From Dehalococcoidia bacterium (lineage in GTDB: Bacteria; Chloroflexota; Dehalococcoidia; GIF9; AB-539-J10): a stretch of DNA of 63,432 bases. How positions within the stretch are numbered: position 1 is the stretch's first letter; every line of letters begins with the position of its first letter. The notes beneath the pieces are model-generated. The model saw only the letters and a list, made by a program, of their open reading frames with translations, did no database searches and had not been told where the DNA came from. Made by a program: the position numbers and the translations under genes. Below are positions 50,275 to 57,970 of the stretch, piece after piece. The stretch is taken from assembly GCA_030615625.1 (NCBI GenBank), contig JAUWYX010000009.1, forward strand, positions 1-63,432, in the 5' to 3' direction.

Positions 50275-51432
50275 ATAGAATTCCTGCTTAATCTTATCAA
50301 GCATTCCTGGCTGGAAAATATCAGCTACAGTCATAGCCATTGCCTTGGCTGCATCCATTAAGCCTTTGTGTCCTGCTTCAGAGGCGGCTGCGGAGGCAAA
50401 CTCCTGTGTATGTATGAACACCTCAGGCGAAGCTATGGCTATCGTAGGATGTATGCTTGGTACCACCTGACTGACGTTTCCCATATCTGTACTGCCAAAG
50501 CCAAAACGAGGATCGAAGGCTTCTACTTGTCGCCCCAGCGATTCCAGATTTTGGCTAAATAGCTGAGCTAGAGTTGCATTGTTTTTCATAGGAGCATAAG
50601 TCCTGTCTCTCCAGCTATATTCTAATCTTGCCCCGCTAGCTACAGATGCTCCTATGAAACAGTTTAAAACCCTTTCCTTCAACTCATCAAGGTACTGATT
50701 ATCTAGAGCACGTATCAAAAGCACAGCAGCACTATGAGCAGGCACTATGTTAGGTGCTTCACCTCCGTCAGTGATTATGCCATGGATGCGTGCCTCCCCC
50801 CTTATGTGTTGACGCAATGAATTTATAGAAGTGAAAGCTAATATCATAGCTTCAAGGGCATTTATACCCATGTGGGGTTGGGCAGCGGCGTGAGCCGGCC
50901 GGCCAAAAAATTCCACTTCCAGGGAGCTACAGGCAAGCGTCTGTATGGCTACCATGTTTAGGATATTGGGATGCACCATCATAGCCACGTCTATTTCTTT
51001 AAAGGCTCCTGCTTTCACCATGTCTATCTTGCCACCGAAGACTTCCTCTCCAGGAGTGCCCAGAACCACAACGCTGCCTCCTGACTGGGCAATGATAGCC
51101 TTACTAGCCACAGCAGCCCCAAGTGCTGAAGTAGCTATTATATTATGTCCACAGCCATGTCCTATTTTGGGTAAAGCATCATATTCAGCAAGCAAGGCAA
51201 TTCTCGGGCTCCCTTGGCCATATGTCGCTCGAAAGGCTGTAGCCAAGCCAGCAATGCCTTGTTCTACATGAAATCCACTGTCTTCAAGATAGCTAGTAAG
51301 CCAAGCCGACGCCTTTTCCTCCTCGAAGCCCAACTCAGGGTTATCATGGATATTCAGGCTCAATTGGATAAGCTGCTGCCTTTGTAATTCGACGCTATCC
51401 TTTATCTTTAGCTTCAGGTTTTCTATCTCCAA
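50266..51432 (-). CDS. M20-family amidohydrolase (AbgB-like)
   Basis: 388 residues. M20 peptidase fold: 'His-Asp-Asn-Pro-Glu-Leu-Gly-Phe-Glu-Glu', metal ligands in 'Gly-His-Gly-Cys-Gly-His-Asn', catalytic/ligand Glu pair in 'Gly-Thr-Pro-Gly-Glu-Glu', and 'Gly-Arg-Pro-Ala-His-Ala-Ala' in the lid domain. It resembles p-aminobenzoyl-glutamate hydrolase subunit B and related amidohydrolases that release amino acids from N-acyl conjugates. Its stop overlaps the start of the activase pseudogene. Confidence 0.9.
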   Translation of the reverse strand: MEIENLKLKIKDSVELQRQQLIQLSLNIHDNPELGFEEEKASAWLTSYLEDSGFHVEQGIAGLATAFRATYGQGSPRIALLAEYDALPKIGHGCGHNIIATSALGAAVASKAIIAQSGGSVVVLGTPGEEVFGGKIDMVKAGAFKEIDVAMMVHPNILNMVAIQTLACSSLEVEFFGRPAHAAAQPHMGINALEAMILAFTSINSLRQHIRGEARIHGIITDGGEAPNIVPAHSAAVLLIRALDNQYLDELKERVLNCFIGASVASGARLEYSWRDRTYAPMKNNATLAQLFSQNLESLGRQVEAFDPRFGFGSTDMGNVSQVVPSIHPTIAIASPEVFIHTQEFASAAASEAGHKGLMDAAKAMAMTVADIFQPGMLDKIKQEFYRG

Positions 51433-51483
51433 GGTTGTTTAGCACTCCCTTCTCTCATTCTGACCATTAACCCTTCGCCTCTT

Positions 51484-51528
51484 GTCATTCTGAGCGAAGC
51501 AAAGAATCTAATTCCGCTCAGGGTGACA
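51484..51528. repeat. Dispersed palindromic repeat ('TGTCATTCTGAGCGAAG')
   Basis: Imperfect inverted repeat: TGTCATTCTGAGCG at one end, CGCTCAGGGTGACA at the other, enclosing AAGAATCT. It lies in the 186-bp gap between the divergent M20 gene and the DUF177 gene; nothing else is recognised there. Confidence 0.7.
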
Positions 51529-51618
51529 AAATGATCGTTTTCTATTTTCAATACTTGAACCTCTTATGATATAGTTTATTATACTTTGTGCTTTATCTAA
51601 ATTTCTAGGCTATGACAG

Positions 51619-52074
51619 ATGGAAAGAGAACCTCTGAGGGCGTTGATAAATGTAGCTCAGTTGCTGAAAGAGCCTGTTGGCTCTAGCCAAAGCCATGATA
51701 TCAGTGGGATGATTGATGAAGAAGTTGAAGGTTTTGTTGAAGGAAAGGCAAAGGTGATTCATATCAGTCAGAGAGTTTTAGTTCAGTGTAAATTAAGTGC
51801 TGAGGTAAAACTCATATGTAGCCGCTGCCTTGATACATTCTTATTCCCTATAAGTTTCACTGCTGAAGAAGAGTTTCTTCCGATACCTGATGTGTCTGAT
51901 GATTTAGCACTCTCTTCGCCGGAACAATCGAAAGACTTCACTATTGATAATAAAAATATACTTGACCTGAGCGAGTTAATACGGCAATATACTTTGCTAA
52001 ATTTGCCCATGAAACCCCTATGTCGCCCTGACTGCCCAGGAATGAAGGAGGCGAATTCACATGGCACTACCTAA
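51619..52074 (+). CDS. DUF177 (YceD-like) protein
   Basis: 151 residues. The DUF177 pattern is seen as 'Val-Lys-Leu-Ile-Cys-Ser-Arg-Cys-Leu' (CxxC) near residue 68 and a C-terminal 'Leu-Pro-Met-Lys-Pro-Leu-Cys-Arg-Pro-Asp-Cys-Pro-Gly'. The family is linked to 23S rRNA processing in plants and bacteria and is nearly always encoded before rpmF, as here (14-bp overlap). Confidence 0.9.
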   Translation: MEREPLRALINVAQLLKEPVGSSQSHDISGMIDEEVEGFVEGKAKVIHISQRVLVQCKLSAEVKLICSRCLDTFLFPISFTAEEEFLPIPDVSDDLALSSPEQSKDFTIDNKNILDLSELIRQYTLLNLPMKPLCRPDCPGMKEANSHGTT

Positions 52075-52249
52075 GAAAAAAACTGCTAAAGCGCGCCAGG
52101 GGAAAAGGCGCAGCCATCTTAAACTAAGTCTGCCTGCCACGGATGTGTGCCCACATTGCCACAGTCCTAAGTTATCTCACCATGTTTGCCCTAACTGTGG
52201 CTGGTACAATGATAGAGAAGCAATTGAGGTCAAGTCCGCTAAGAAATAG
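52061..52249 (+). CDS. rpmF: 50S ribosomal protein L32
   Basis: 62 residues. 'Met-Ala-Leu-Pro-Lys-Lys-Lys' start, 'Arg-Arg-Ser-His' and zinc-binding 'Cys-Pro-His-Cys' plus 'Cys-Pro-Asn-Cys-Gly-Trp-Tyr' (a C+ type L32). The ribosome-binding site GGAGG lies within the end of the DUF177 frame, so the pair is coupled. Followed after 5 bp by fabD. Confidence 0.96.
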   Translation: MALPKKKTAKARQGKRRSHLKLSLPATDVCPHCHSPKLSHHVCPNCGWYNDREAIEVKSAKK

Positions 52250-52254
52250 TTCGC

Positions 52255-53205
52255 ATGGCTGATTTACCCAAGGTAGCTTATGTTTTCCCGGGGCAGGGCT
52301 CCCAAAGCGCTGGTATGGGGTTGGACCTGTATAACAGCTATCCTTCGGCCAAGGAAGTCTTTGATGAAGCTGATGCTTCCTTAGGCTTTTCCCTCTCCCG
52401 TTTGTGCTTTGAAGGTCCAGAGGAGGAATTGACAAAGACGCACAACGTCCAGCCAGCTATATTAGTCGTCAGCATTGCCTGCCTTAAAGCGCTTGAAGAG
52501 GCAACCATAGCTAATTTTCCCTCTCCCACTTTTGTTGCTGGACATAGTTTGGGTGAATATACTGCTCTAGTTGCCGCTGGTGTGCTGGGCTTGGCTGATG
52601 CTGTTTTGCTTGTCAGGGAAAGAGGGAGATTAATGTATGAAGCTGGGCTAAAAAATCCTGGAAGCATGCTAGCTGTAATAGGGCTTGATGAAGAAACAGT
52701 TAAAGACATAAGTGTTCATAGTAGAACTGAAATTTCCAATGTAAACTGTCCTGGGCAGATTGTGATTAGTGGTGCCGCCCAAGCCCTGGCTGAAGCTAAT
52801 AAATTAGCCAAGACAAGAGGTGCTCGTGCTCTTATTCCTTTAAAGGTTAGCGGGGCTTTTCATTCTGCCTTAATGGAGCCAGTCATAGCGGAATTCAGTA
52901 AAATCGTCTCGAACGTTGGGTTTCGACCACCAATCATTCCTGTAATATCCAATGTGACCGCTCGGCCGTTAACCGACGTTGATTCGATAAAAAAAGAATT
53001 AGTGAAGCAACTTCGCAATTGCATCCAATGGCAAGGGTCGGTGGAATATATAATGCACAGTGGGGTCACCACCTTTTATGAGATAGGTCCCGGGAGAGTG
53101 CTTAGCGGTTTGATCAGGCGAATCAATTCAGAACTCCAAACTTTCAATATATCAGGAATTGAGGATATAGCGCAGCTAGCATGTACAGAGAATCCAACTA
53201 ACTAA
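52255..53205 (+). CDS. fabD: Malonyl-CoA:ACP transacylase
   Basis: 316 residues. 'Phe-Pro-Gly-Gln-Gly-Ser-Gln' near residue 11, nucleophile elbow 'Gly-His-Ser-Leu-Gly-Glu-Tyr' (Ser about 97) and 'Gly-Ala-Phe-His-Ser' with the catalytic His near 201. It loads malonyl groups onto acyl carrier protein for type II fatty-acid synthesis. It follows rpmF, a widespread order (rpmF-plsX/fab genes), and its stop overlaps nusB. Confidence 0.95.
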   Translation: MADLPKVAYVFPGQGSQSAGMGLDLYNSYPSAKEVFDEADASLGFSLSRLCFEGPEEELTKTHNVQPAILVVSIACLKALEEATIANFPSPTFVAGHSLGEYTALVAAGVLGLADAVLLVRERGRLMYEAGLKNPGSMLAVIGLDEETVKDISVHSRTEISNVNCPGQIVISGAAQALAEANKLAKTRGARALIPLKVSGAFHSALMEPVIAEFSKIVSNVGFRPPIIPVISNVTARPLTDVDSIKKELVKQLRNCIQWQGSVEYIMHSGVTTFYEIGPGRVLSGLIRRINSELQTFNISGIEDIAQLACTENPTN

Positions 53206-53621
53206 TGGCTGGCATCAGGCGACAGGCAAGAATCGCTGCTCTCCAGACACTTTATGAGCTTGATTGCACGAAGCATAAGGTGGAGGAAGCTTTAGCTCGC
53301 TTAAGAGCAGGGGAAACACTGGCTCAAGAAGCACTTATCTTCAGTGAGGAGCTTGTGAAAGGAGTGCTACAGAACAAATCTGAGCTTGATGCGCTTATTA
53401 AAAAATTTGCCCCTGCCTTTCCCCCAGAACAGATGTCTATCATCGATAGAAATATTTTGCGCCTGGCTATTTTCGAAATTTTATTTAATGATAAAACTCC
53501 GTTCAAGGTAGCTATAAATGAGGCTGTAGAGTTAGCCAAGAAATTCGGAAGCGATTCTTCCCCCCGGTTAATCAACGGAGTGTTGGGCTCAATCACAACT
53601 GAACGTGGCGTAGGACAATAA
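53205..53621 (+). CDS. nusB: Transcription antitermination factor NusB
   Basis: 138 residues, normal length. 'Arg-Arg-Gln-Ala-Arg-Ile-Ala-Ala-Leu-Gln-Thr-Leu-Tyr' at the N-terminus, 'Asp-Arg-Asn-Ile-Leu-Arg-Leu-Ala' and 'Ala-Ile-Asn-Glu-Ala-Val-Glu-Leu-Ala-Lys-Lys-Phe-Gly' are diagnostic. It acts with NusE/S10 in rRNA antitermination. Start overlaps the fabD stop by 1 bp; last gene of the unit. Confidence 0.95.
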   Translation: MAGIRRQARIAALQTLYELDCTKHKVEEALARLRAGETLAQEALIFSEELVKGVLQNKSELDALIKKFAPAFPPEQMSIIDRNILRLAIFEILFNDKTPFKVAINEAVELAKKFGSDSSPRLINGVLGSITTERGVGQ

Positions 53622-53769
53622 AGCCTCACTAAGGGACGTGAGAGCCTTGTCTTCTCTCCTGATACCATCATCTGCCCCCGAACCCAATGTAATAAAAACT
53701 CTTAGAAAATAAACCACCAACCATTTTGCCAGAAGGCTAGCACAGAAGTTTGCGTCATTTGACAGGGCT

Positions 53770-53778
53770 TGTTATACT
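53770..53778 (+). promoter_or_regulatory. Extended -10 promoter upstream of the Hdr locus
   Basis: TGTTATACT (TGnTATAnT) lies about 105 bp before the first Hdr-type gene and upstream of a terminator-like hairpin. No good -35 at standard spacing was seen. Confidence 0.4.
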
Positions 53779-53810
53779 TTCCCGCCGTGCTTCAATTTAT
53801 GTTACGGAAG

Positions 53811-53854
53811 AAAAGGGTGGGTACAATTCTTTTGTGAGAGCCACCCCTTTTTTT
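53811..53854 (+). terminator. Terminator-like hairpin in the leader of the Hdr locus
   Basis: AAAAGGGTGG pairs with CCACCC(C)TTTT with one bulged C, around a 20-nt loop that itself holds ACAA/TTGT. It ends in a run of seven T. Lying between a putative promoter and the first Hdr gene it may be an attenuator; otherwise it ends the nusB unit. Confidence 0.5.
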
Positions 53855-53882
53855 AGCAAATCTTTGAAAAGTCGAGGTTGAA

Positions 53883-55031
53883 ATGGAAGTGCTAAGTCCT
53901 TACAAAGAAGCTACAGATGTAATACTCGAGGCCGGTGGTGAACCTCTCAAATTGTGTTACCAATGTGGTCTTTGCACCGGTATCTGTCCCTGGAATTTGG
54001 TCCGAAGTTTTCTTGTTCGCCGCATCATGCACGAAGCTCAGCTTGGGGCAATCGATTTTGGCGGCGAGGATGTCTGGACTTGCGTCACTTGTCGAGCTTG
54101 TGTTCAACGCTGTCCCCGAGGTGTCGAGATAATAAATGTCATGAGGGCTATGCGCCGAGCTGTAGCTAGCCTGGGTATCGGCGTTGTCCCTGATGCCCTG
54201 AGAATTTCAGCTAAGAACATTGCTGGCGTAGGTAATCCGCTTGGTGAGGAAGCCGAAAAGCGAAATGACTGGGCTAAAGATCTCAAGGTGAAAAATTTTG
54301 CTTCGGGCACCGAAATACTTTATTTCCCTTGCTGTGTTCCCTCCTATGACCCTGATGTAAAAACAGTAGCTCGATCTACTGCCACAATCTTCAATAAGCT
54401 TAAGATTGATTATGGCCTTATAGGCACCGAGGCAAAATGCTGTGGCGAGGCAATTAGAAAGGCCGGGTATGAAGATACGTTTCAAAGTCTGGCCCAAAAC
54501 AATATTAATCTCTTTACCAGTAATGGTGTCAAAACCGTGGTAGTTTCTTCACCGCACTGCTACCACACTTTCAAAAATGAGTATCCCGAGCTTGGAGGCA
54601 AATTTGAAGTAATTCATATCACCCAATACCTGGCTTCACTTATCGAGCAGGGGAAATTGAAGCTCTCCAAAGAGATAAACAAGAAGGTAATCTATTCCGA
54701 CCCTTGTTATTTGGGGAGACACAATGATGTCTACGATGAGCCAAGGGAGATTCTGCAAAGCATTCCTGGCCTGGAGTTAATAGAATTCCCTGATGCTCGC
54801 GAGAATGGCCTTTGTTGTGGTGGTGGTGGCGGTAGAATCTGGATGGATACCCCAAAAGGGGAAAGGTTCTCTGATATTAGGGTGGAGCAAGCTGTTGAAA
54901 AAGGTGCCGATATAATAGCCGTAGCTTGCCCCTACTGCGTTCTCAACTACAGAGATAGTGTGCTCTCTATGGGCAAGGCAGAGACTATTCAGGTTAAAGA
55001 TATCTCCGAGCTTGTTGCCGAAGCGATATAG
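53883..55031 (+). CDS. HdrC-HdrB fusion (HdrD-like) heterodisulfide reductase subunit, copy 1
   Basis: 382 residues. The N-terminal HdrC-like part binds two [4Fe-4S] clusters ('Cys-Tyr-Gln-Cys-Gly-Leu-Cys-Thr-Gly-Ile-Cys-Pro' near residue 25 and 'Cys-Val-Thr-Cys-Arg-Ala-Cys-Val-Gln-Arg-Cys-Pro'). The C-terminal HdrB-like part has two CCG domains ('Cys-Cys-Val'...'Lys-Cys-Cys-Gly-Glu' and 'Asp-Pro-Cys-Tyr-Leu'...'Leu-Cys-Cys-Gly-Gly-Gly'), the site of disulfide or similar reduction. GAGGT precedes the ATG. First gene of the Hdr locus, 16 bp before hdrA. Confidence 0.9.
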   Translation: MEVLSPYKEATDVILEAGGEPLKLCYQCGLCTGICPWNLVRSFLVRRIMHEAQLGAIDFGGEDVWTCVTCRACVQRCPRGVEIINVMRAMRRAVASLGIGVVPDALRISAKNIAGVGNPLGEEAEKRNDWAKDLKVKNFASGTEILYFPCCVPSYDPDVKTVARSTATIFNKLKIDYGLIGTEAKCCGEAIRKAGYEDTFQSLAQNNINLFTSNGVKTVVVSSPHCYHTFKNEYPELGGKFEVIHITQYLASLIEQGKLKLSKEINKKVIYSDPCYLGRHNDVYDEPREILQSIPGLELIEFPDARENGLCCGGGGGRIWMDTPKGERFSDIRVEQAVEKGADIIAVACPYCVLNYRDSVLSMGKAETIQVKDISELVAEAI

Positions 55032-55047
55032 TAATGGAGGAGCCAAC

Positions 55048-57009
55048 ATGGAAGAAGTTAAAATTGGTATTTATGTCTGTCATTGCGGTTTGAATATCGC
55101 TGACATAGTGGATGTAGAAGAGGTAACCAAGTATGCTACAACCTTACCTGCGGTGGTAGTGTCTCGCAATTACAAATTTATGTGTTCTGACCCAGGACAA
55201 AATATGATTAAGGAAGATATTAAGGAACTTGGCCTTAATCGAGTTGTAGTTGCCTCCTGTTCCCCACTGATGCACGAGCCAACCTTCCGCCGCACTATTC
55301 AGGAGGCGGGAGTAAATCCTTACCTCTTTGAGATGGCTAATATTCGAGAACATTGTTCTTGGATTACTGAAGACCATAAAGCAGCTACTGAAAAGGCTAA
55401 AGCCTTGGTAAGCGCTGCCGTAAGGCGCGTTTATTATCACCAGCCCTTGGAGATAAAGGAGGTCCCAGTTAATCCCAATACTTTGATTATTGGTGGTGGT
55501 ATTGCTGGCATCCAGGCTGCCCTAGAAATTGCTGACTCTGAGCACAAGGTTTATCTGGTGGAGAGAGACCCTAGCATTGGCGGACATATGATTCAATTCG
55601 ATAAGACCTTCCCTACTTTAGACTGTTCTGCCTGTATTCTAACGCCCAAGATGACTTCGGTAGGTATGCATCCTTATATCGAACTAATGACTTATAGTGA
55701 GGTAGAGGAAATCTCCGGCTTTGTCGGCAGTTTCAAAGCAAGGATTCGGAAAAAGGCTCGTTATGTGGATGAAGATAAGTGCAACGGCTGTGGTGTATGT
55801 GTAACTAAATGTCCCTGGAAAGCAAATAGCGAGTTTGACTTGGGCTTAAGTGAGAGAAAAGCTATCTATACTCCATTCGCTCAGGCAGTGCCAAACATTC
55901 CGGTTATCGATACAGAACATTGTGCCTATTTCCTCAAAGAAAAATGCCGTGCCTGCGAGAAATTCTGCGAGCTAGGCGCTATTGATTTTGAGCAGGTTGA
56001 CCAGATTGTTGAGGTAGAGGTGGGCAATATCATTGTTACTACCGGTTACGATTCCTTCGACCCCACTCCTATTACTCAGTATGGTTATGGGAAGTTCGAT
56101 AATGTTTATACCGGACTTGAATTTGAGAGGATATGTAATGCTGTGGGACCTACCAGTGGCAAAATAGTTCTTAAAGATGGCTCGGAGCCCAAGAGCGTGG
56201 CTATTCTCCACTGTGTAGGTAGCCGCGATGAGAATTACCATGAATATTGCTCACGAGTGTGTTGCATGTATGCGCTCAAGTATTCCCATCTTATAAAGGA
56301 GAGAACAGATGCTGAAGTTTACCAGATGTATATAGATATGCGCTGTTTCGGCAAGGGGTATGAGGAATTCTATAAACGGCTCTCCGAAGAGGGGGTCAAC
56401 TTCATCCGAGGAAAGGTGGCTGAGGTTACTGATAGGGCAATCAATGAAGATGAGCAAGGAAAGCTCATAGTCTGTGGGGAAGACACTTTATTGTGCAAGA
56501 CTATCCGAGTCCCGGTTGACATGGTAATCTTGGCTACGGCATTGGAGCCAAGGTCAGATGCTGCCGAAGTAGCTAAGCTGCTGACTATTACTCAAAGTGC
56601 CGATGGCTTCTTCTTGGAAAGACATCCTAAACTCGACCCAGTGGCAACCATGACCGACGGTGTTTTTATCGCTGGCTGTTGCCAGGGTCCTAAAGACATA
56701 CCTGATGCCGTAGCCCAGGCGTCAGCGGCTGCTACACGGGTTTTAGCCTTGATTAGCAAGGGGAGGGTAGAGCTTGAGGCAGCTACCGCTGTTATTGACG
56801 AAGAGAAGTGCTCGGGCTGCCGGATCTGTAATCTTCTCTGCCCTTACAGTGCTATTTCTTTCATCGAGGATGAGAAGGTATCCCGAATTAACGAGGCTCT
56901 GTGTAAGGGCTGCGGCACCTGTGTCGCCGCTTGTCCTAGCGCAGCAATTACCCATAGGCAGTTCACCATGGAAGAAATTACAGCAGAAATTGAGGGGGTA
57001 TTAGTATGA
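55048..57009 (+). CDS. HdrA-like flavin/iron-sulfur subunit, copy 1 (complete)
   Basis: 653 residues from ATG 55048 with GGAGGAG upstream. N-terminal 'Val-Cys-His-Cys-Gly' domain, FAD motif 'Ile-Gly-Gly-Gly-Ile-Ala-Gly-Ile-Gln-Ala', cluster Cys in 'Cys-Ser-Ala-Cys-Ile-Leu-Thr-Pro-Lys-Met', inserted ferredoxin ('Cys-Asn-Gly-Cys-Gly-Val-Cys', 'Cys-Arg-Ala-Cys-Glu-Lys-Phe-Cys') and a C-terminal two-cluster ferredoxin. This is the full HdrA layout known to carry electron-bifurcating FAD. It overlaps the MvhD gene by 4 bp. Confidence 0.93.
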   Translation: MEEVKIGIYVCHCGLNIADIVDVEEVTKYATTLPAVVVSRNYKFMCSDPGQNMIKEDIKELGLNRVVVASCSPLMHEPTFRRTIQEAGVNPYLFEMANIREHCSWITEDHKAATEKAKALVSAAVRRVYYHQPLEIKEVPVNPNTLIIGGGIAGIQAALEIADSEHKVYLVERDPSIGGHMIQFDKTFPTLDCSACILTPKMTSVGMHPYIELMTYSEVEEISGFVGSFKARIRKKARYVDEDKCNGCGVCVTKCPWKANSEFDLGLSERKAIYTPFAQAVPNIPVIDTEHCAYFLKEKCRACEKFCELGAIDFEQVDQIVEVEVGNIIVTTGYDSFDPTPITQYGYGKFDNVYTGLEFERICNAVGPTSGKIVLKDGSEPKSVAILHCVGSRDENYHEYCSRVCCMYALKYSHLIKERTDAEVYQMYIDMRCFGKGYEEFYKRLSEEGVNFIRGKVAEVTDRAINEDEQGKLIVCGEDTLLCKTIRVPVDMVILATALEPRSDAAEVAKLLTITQSADGFFLERHPKLDPVATMTDGVFIAGCCQGPKDIPDAVAQASAAATRVLALISKGRVELEAATAVIDEEKCSGCRICNLLCPYSAISFIEDEKVSRINEALCKGCGTCVAACPSAAITHRQFTMEEITAEIEGVLV

Positions 57010-57431
57010 GTTTCGAACCTAAAATTGTTGGCTTTCTTTGCAATTGGTGTTCTTACCGGGGTGCTGACCTGGCGGGCACAGCTAGGATGAAATGCGCTCC
57101 CAATGTCCGAATTATCAGGGTAATGTGCAGTGGTCGGGTAGAGCCAGCCTTTATTGTCAAAGCCTTTCAACTAGGGGCCGACGGTGTTTTGGTCTTAGGC
57201 TGCCATCCCGGTGATTGTCACTACGCAGAGGGGAATTATAAGACAATACGCCGTATGTCATTGTTGCAGAAGATGCTACCTCAGCTAGGAATCGAAACTG
57301 ATCGTGTTCGCCTCGATTGGGTTTCGGCTTCCGAAGGCGACCGTTTCGTCTCAATAGTAGATGATATGACGGAAAAAGTTAGAGCCTTAGGTCCTTTTAC
57401 GAAAAACTCTGACGAGGAGAAACATGGTTAA
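57006..57431 (+). CDS. MvhD-like (hydrogenase/Hdr delta) iron-sulfur subunit
   Basis: 141 residues. 'Gly-Phe-Leu-Cys-Asn-Trp-Cys-Ser-Tyr-Arg-Gly-Ala-Asp', 'Met-Cys-Ser-Gly-Arg-Val' and 'Gly-Cys-His-Pro-Gly-Asp-Cys-His-Tyr' supply the [2Fe-2S]-type cluster of MvhD. In Hdr complexes MvhD passes electrons between an electron-input module (hydrogenase, formate or other dehydrogenase) and HdrA. No hydrogenase subunit is encoded in the window, so its partner is open. Start overlaps hdrA by ATGA. Confidence 0.92.
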   Translation: MSFEPKIVGFLCNWCSYRGADLAGTARMKCAPNVRIIRVMCSGRVEPAFIVKAFQLGADGVLVLGCHPGDCHYAEGNYKTIRRMSLLQKMLPQLGIETDRVRLDWVSASEGDRFVSIVDDMTEKVRALGPFTKNSDEEKHG

Positions 57432-57970
57432 ACTTGGAGTAGCTCTCTGCTGAGTGGCTGGTTGTGGTGGAAAAAGCCAGAGTTATCGCTATTGACACCA
57501 ACGAATTCCAGAGTCTTTGTGACGAAAATACAGCTATGTGTTACAGGGTGGTGCAGAATGCTAATCGAGCTGTGACCCCAGGTTGAGATTTGCTAAAGCT
57601 CGGGAAATTGACTGTAATCGCTGAGGACACGCTTCTGGGCGGGATAGCCCGAGTTCCCGTACATATGGTAATTTTGTGCCCGGTTTTGAAACCTCGCTCT
57701 GATGCTGAGGATTTTGCCAAGCTATTCACCAGTGACCGCCGAGCGGATTGCTTCGTTATGGAAAGGCATGTAAAACTTGACACAGTAGCTACAGCCACAG
57801 AAGGAACGTTCATCGCTGGTTGTTTCGAATGTACCGGGGACATTCCTGAAACTGTAGCTCAGGCTTCTGCCGCCGCTAAGGCGCCAATATTTGCTGAATT
57901 AATCGAGGAAATGGTCAAACAGCTTAAGCAATTAGGTCCTTCGCCTCTCCAAGAAGGGGTCAAGGTATGA
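57424..57970 (+). pseudogene. Collapsed HdrA-MvhD pseudogene
   Basis: The region between mvhD and the next HdrB gene. The frame from about 57590 to 57970 matches the C-terminal part of HdrA copy 1 ('Glu-Asp-Thr-Leu-Leu', 'Arg-Val-Pro-Val-His-Met-Val-Ile-Leu', 'Pro-Arg-Ser-Asp-Ala-Glu', 'Phe-Ile-Ala-Gly-Cys'). It then jumps to a tail like the MvhD C-terminus ('Glu-Met-Val-Lys-Gln-Leu-Lys-Gln-Leu-Gly-Pro'). The stretch 57424-57589 starts with ATG but is full of stops. It looks like a second hdrA-mvhD pair fused by deletion. It lacks the ferredoxin cysteines and start. Confidence 0.7.

Noticed and set aside
53763-53778. TTGACA-like box with TATACT before the Hdr locus as a standard -35/-10 pair
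   Set aside because: The spacer is only about 8 bp; only the extended -10 reading is plausible.
57424-57592. TGA after TGC in an ATG-started frame (57451-57453), with a small stem downstream, as a selenocysteine codon
   Set aside because: The same frame meets three further TGA codons and a TAA within about 170 bp and shows no conserved protein downstream; decay of a duplicated gene explains it better.
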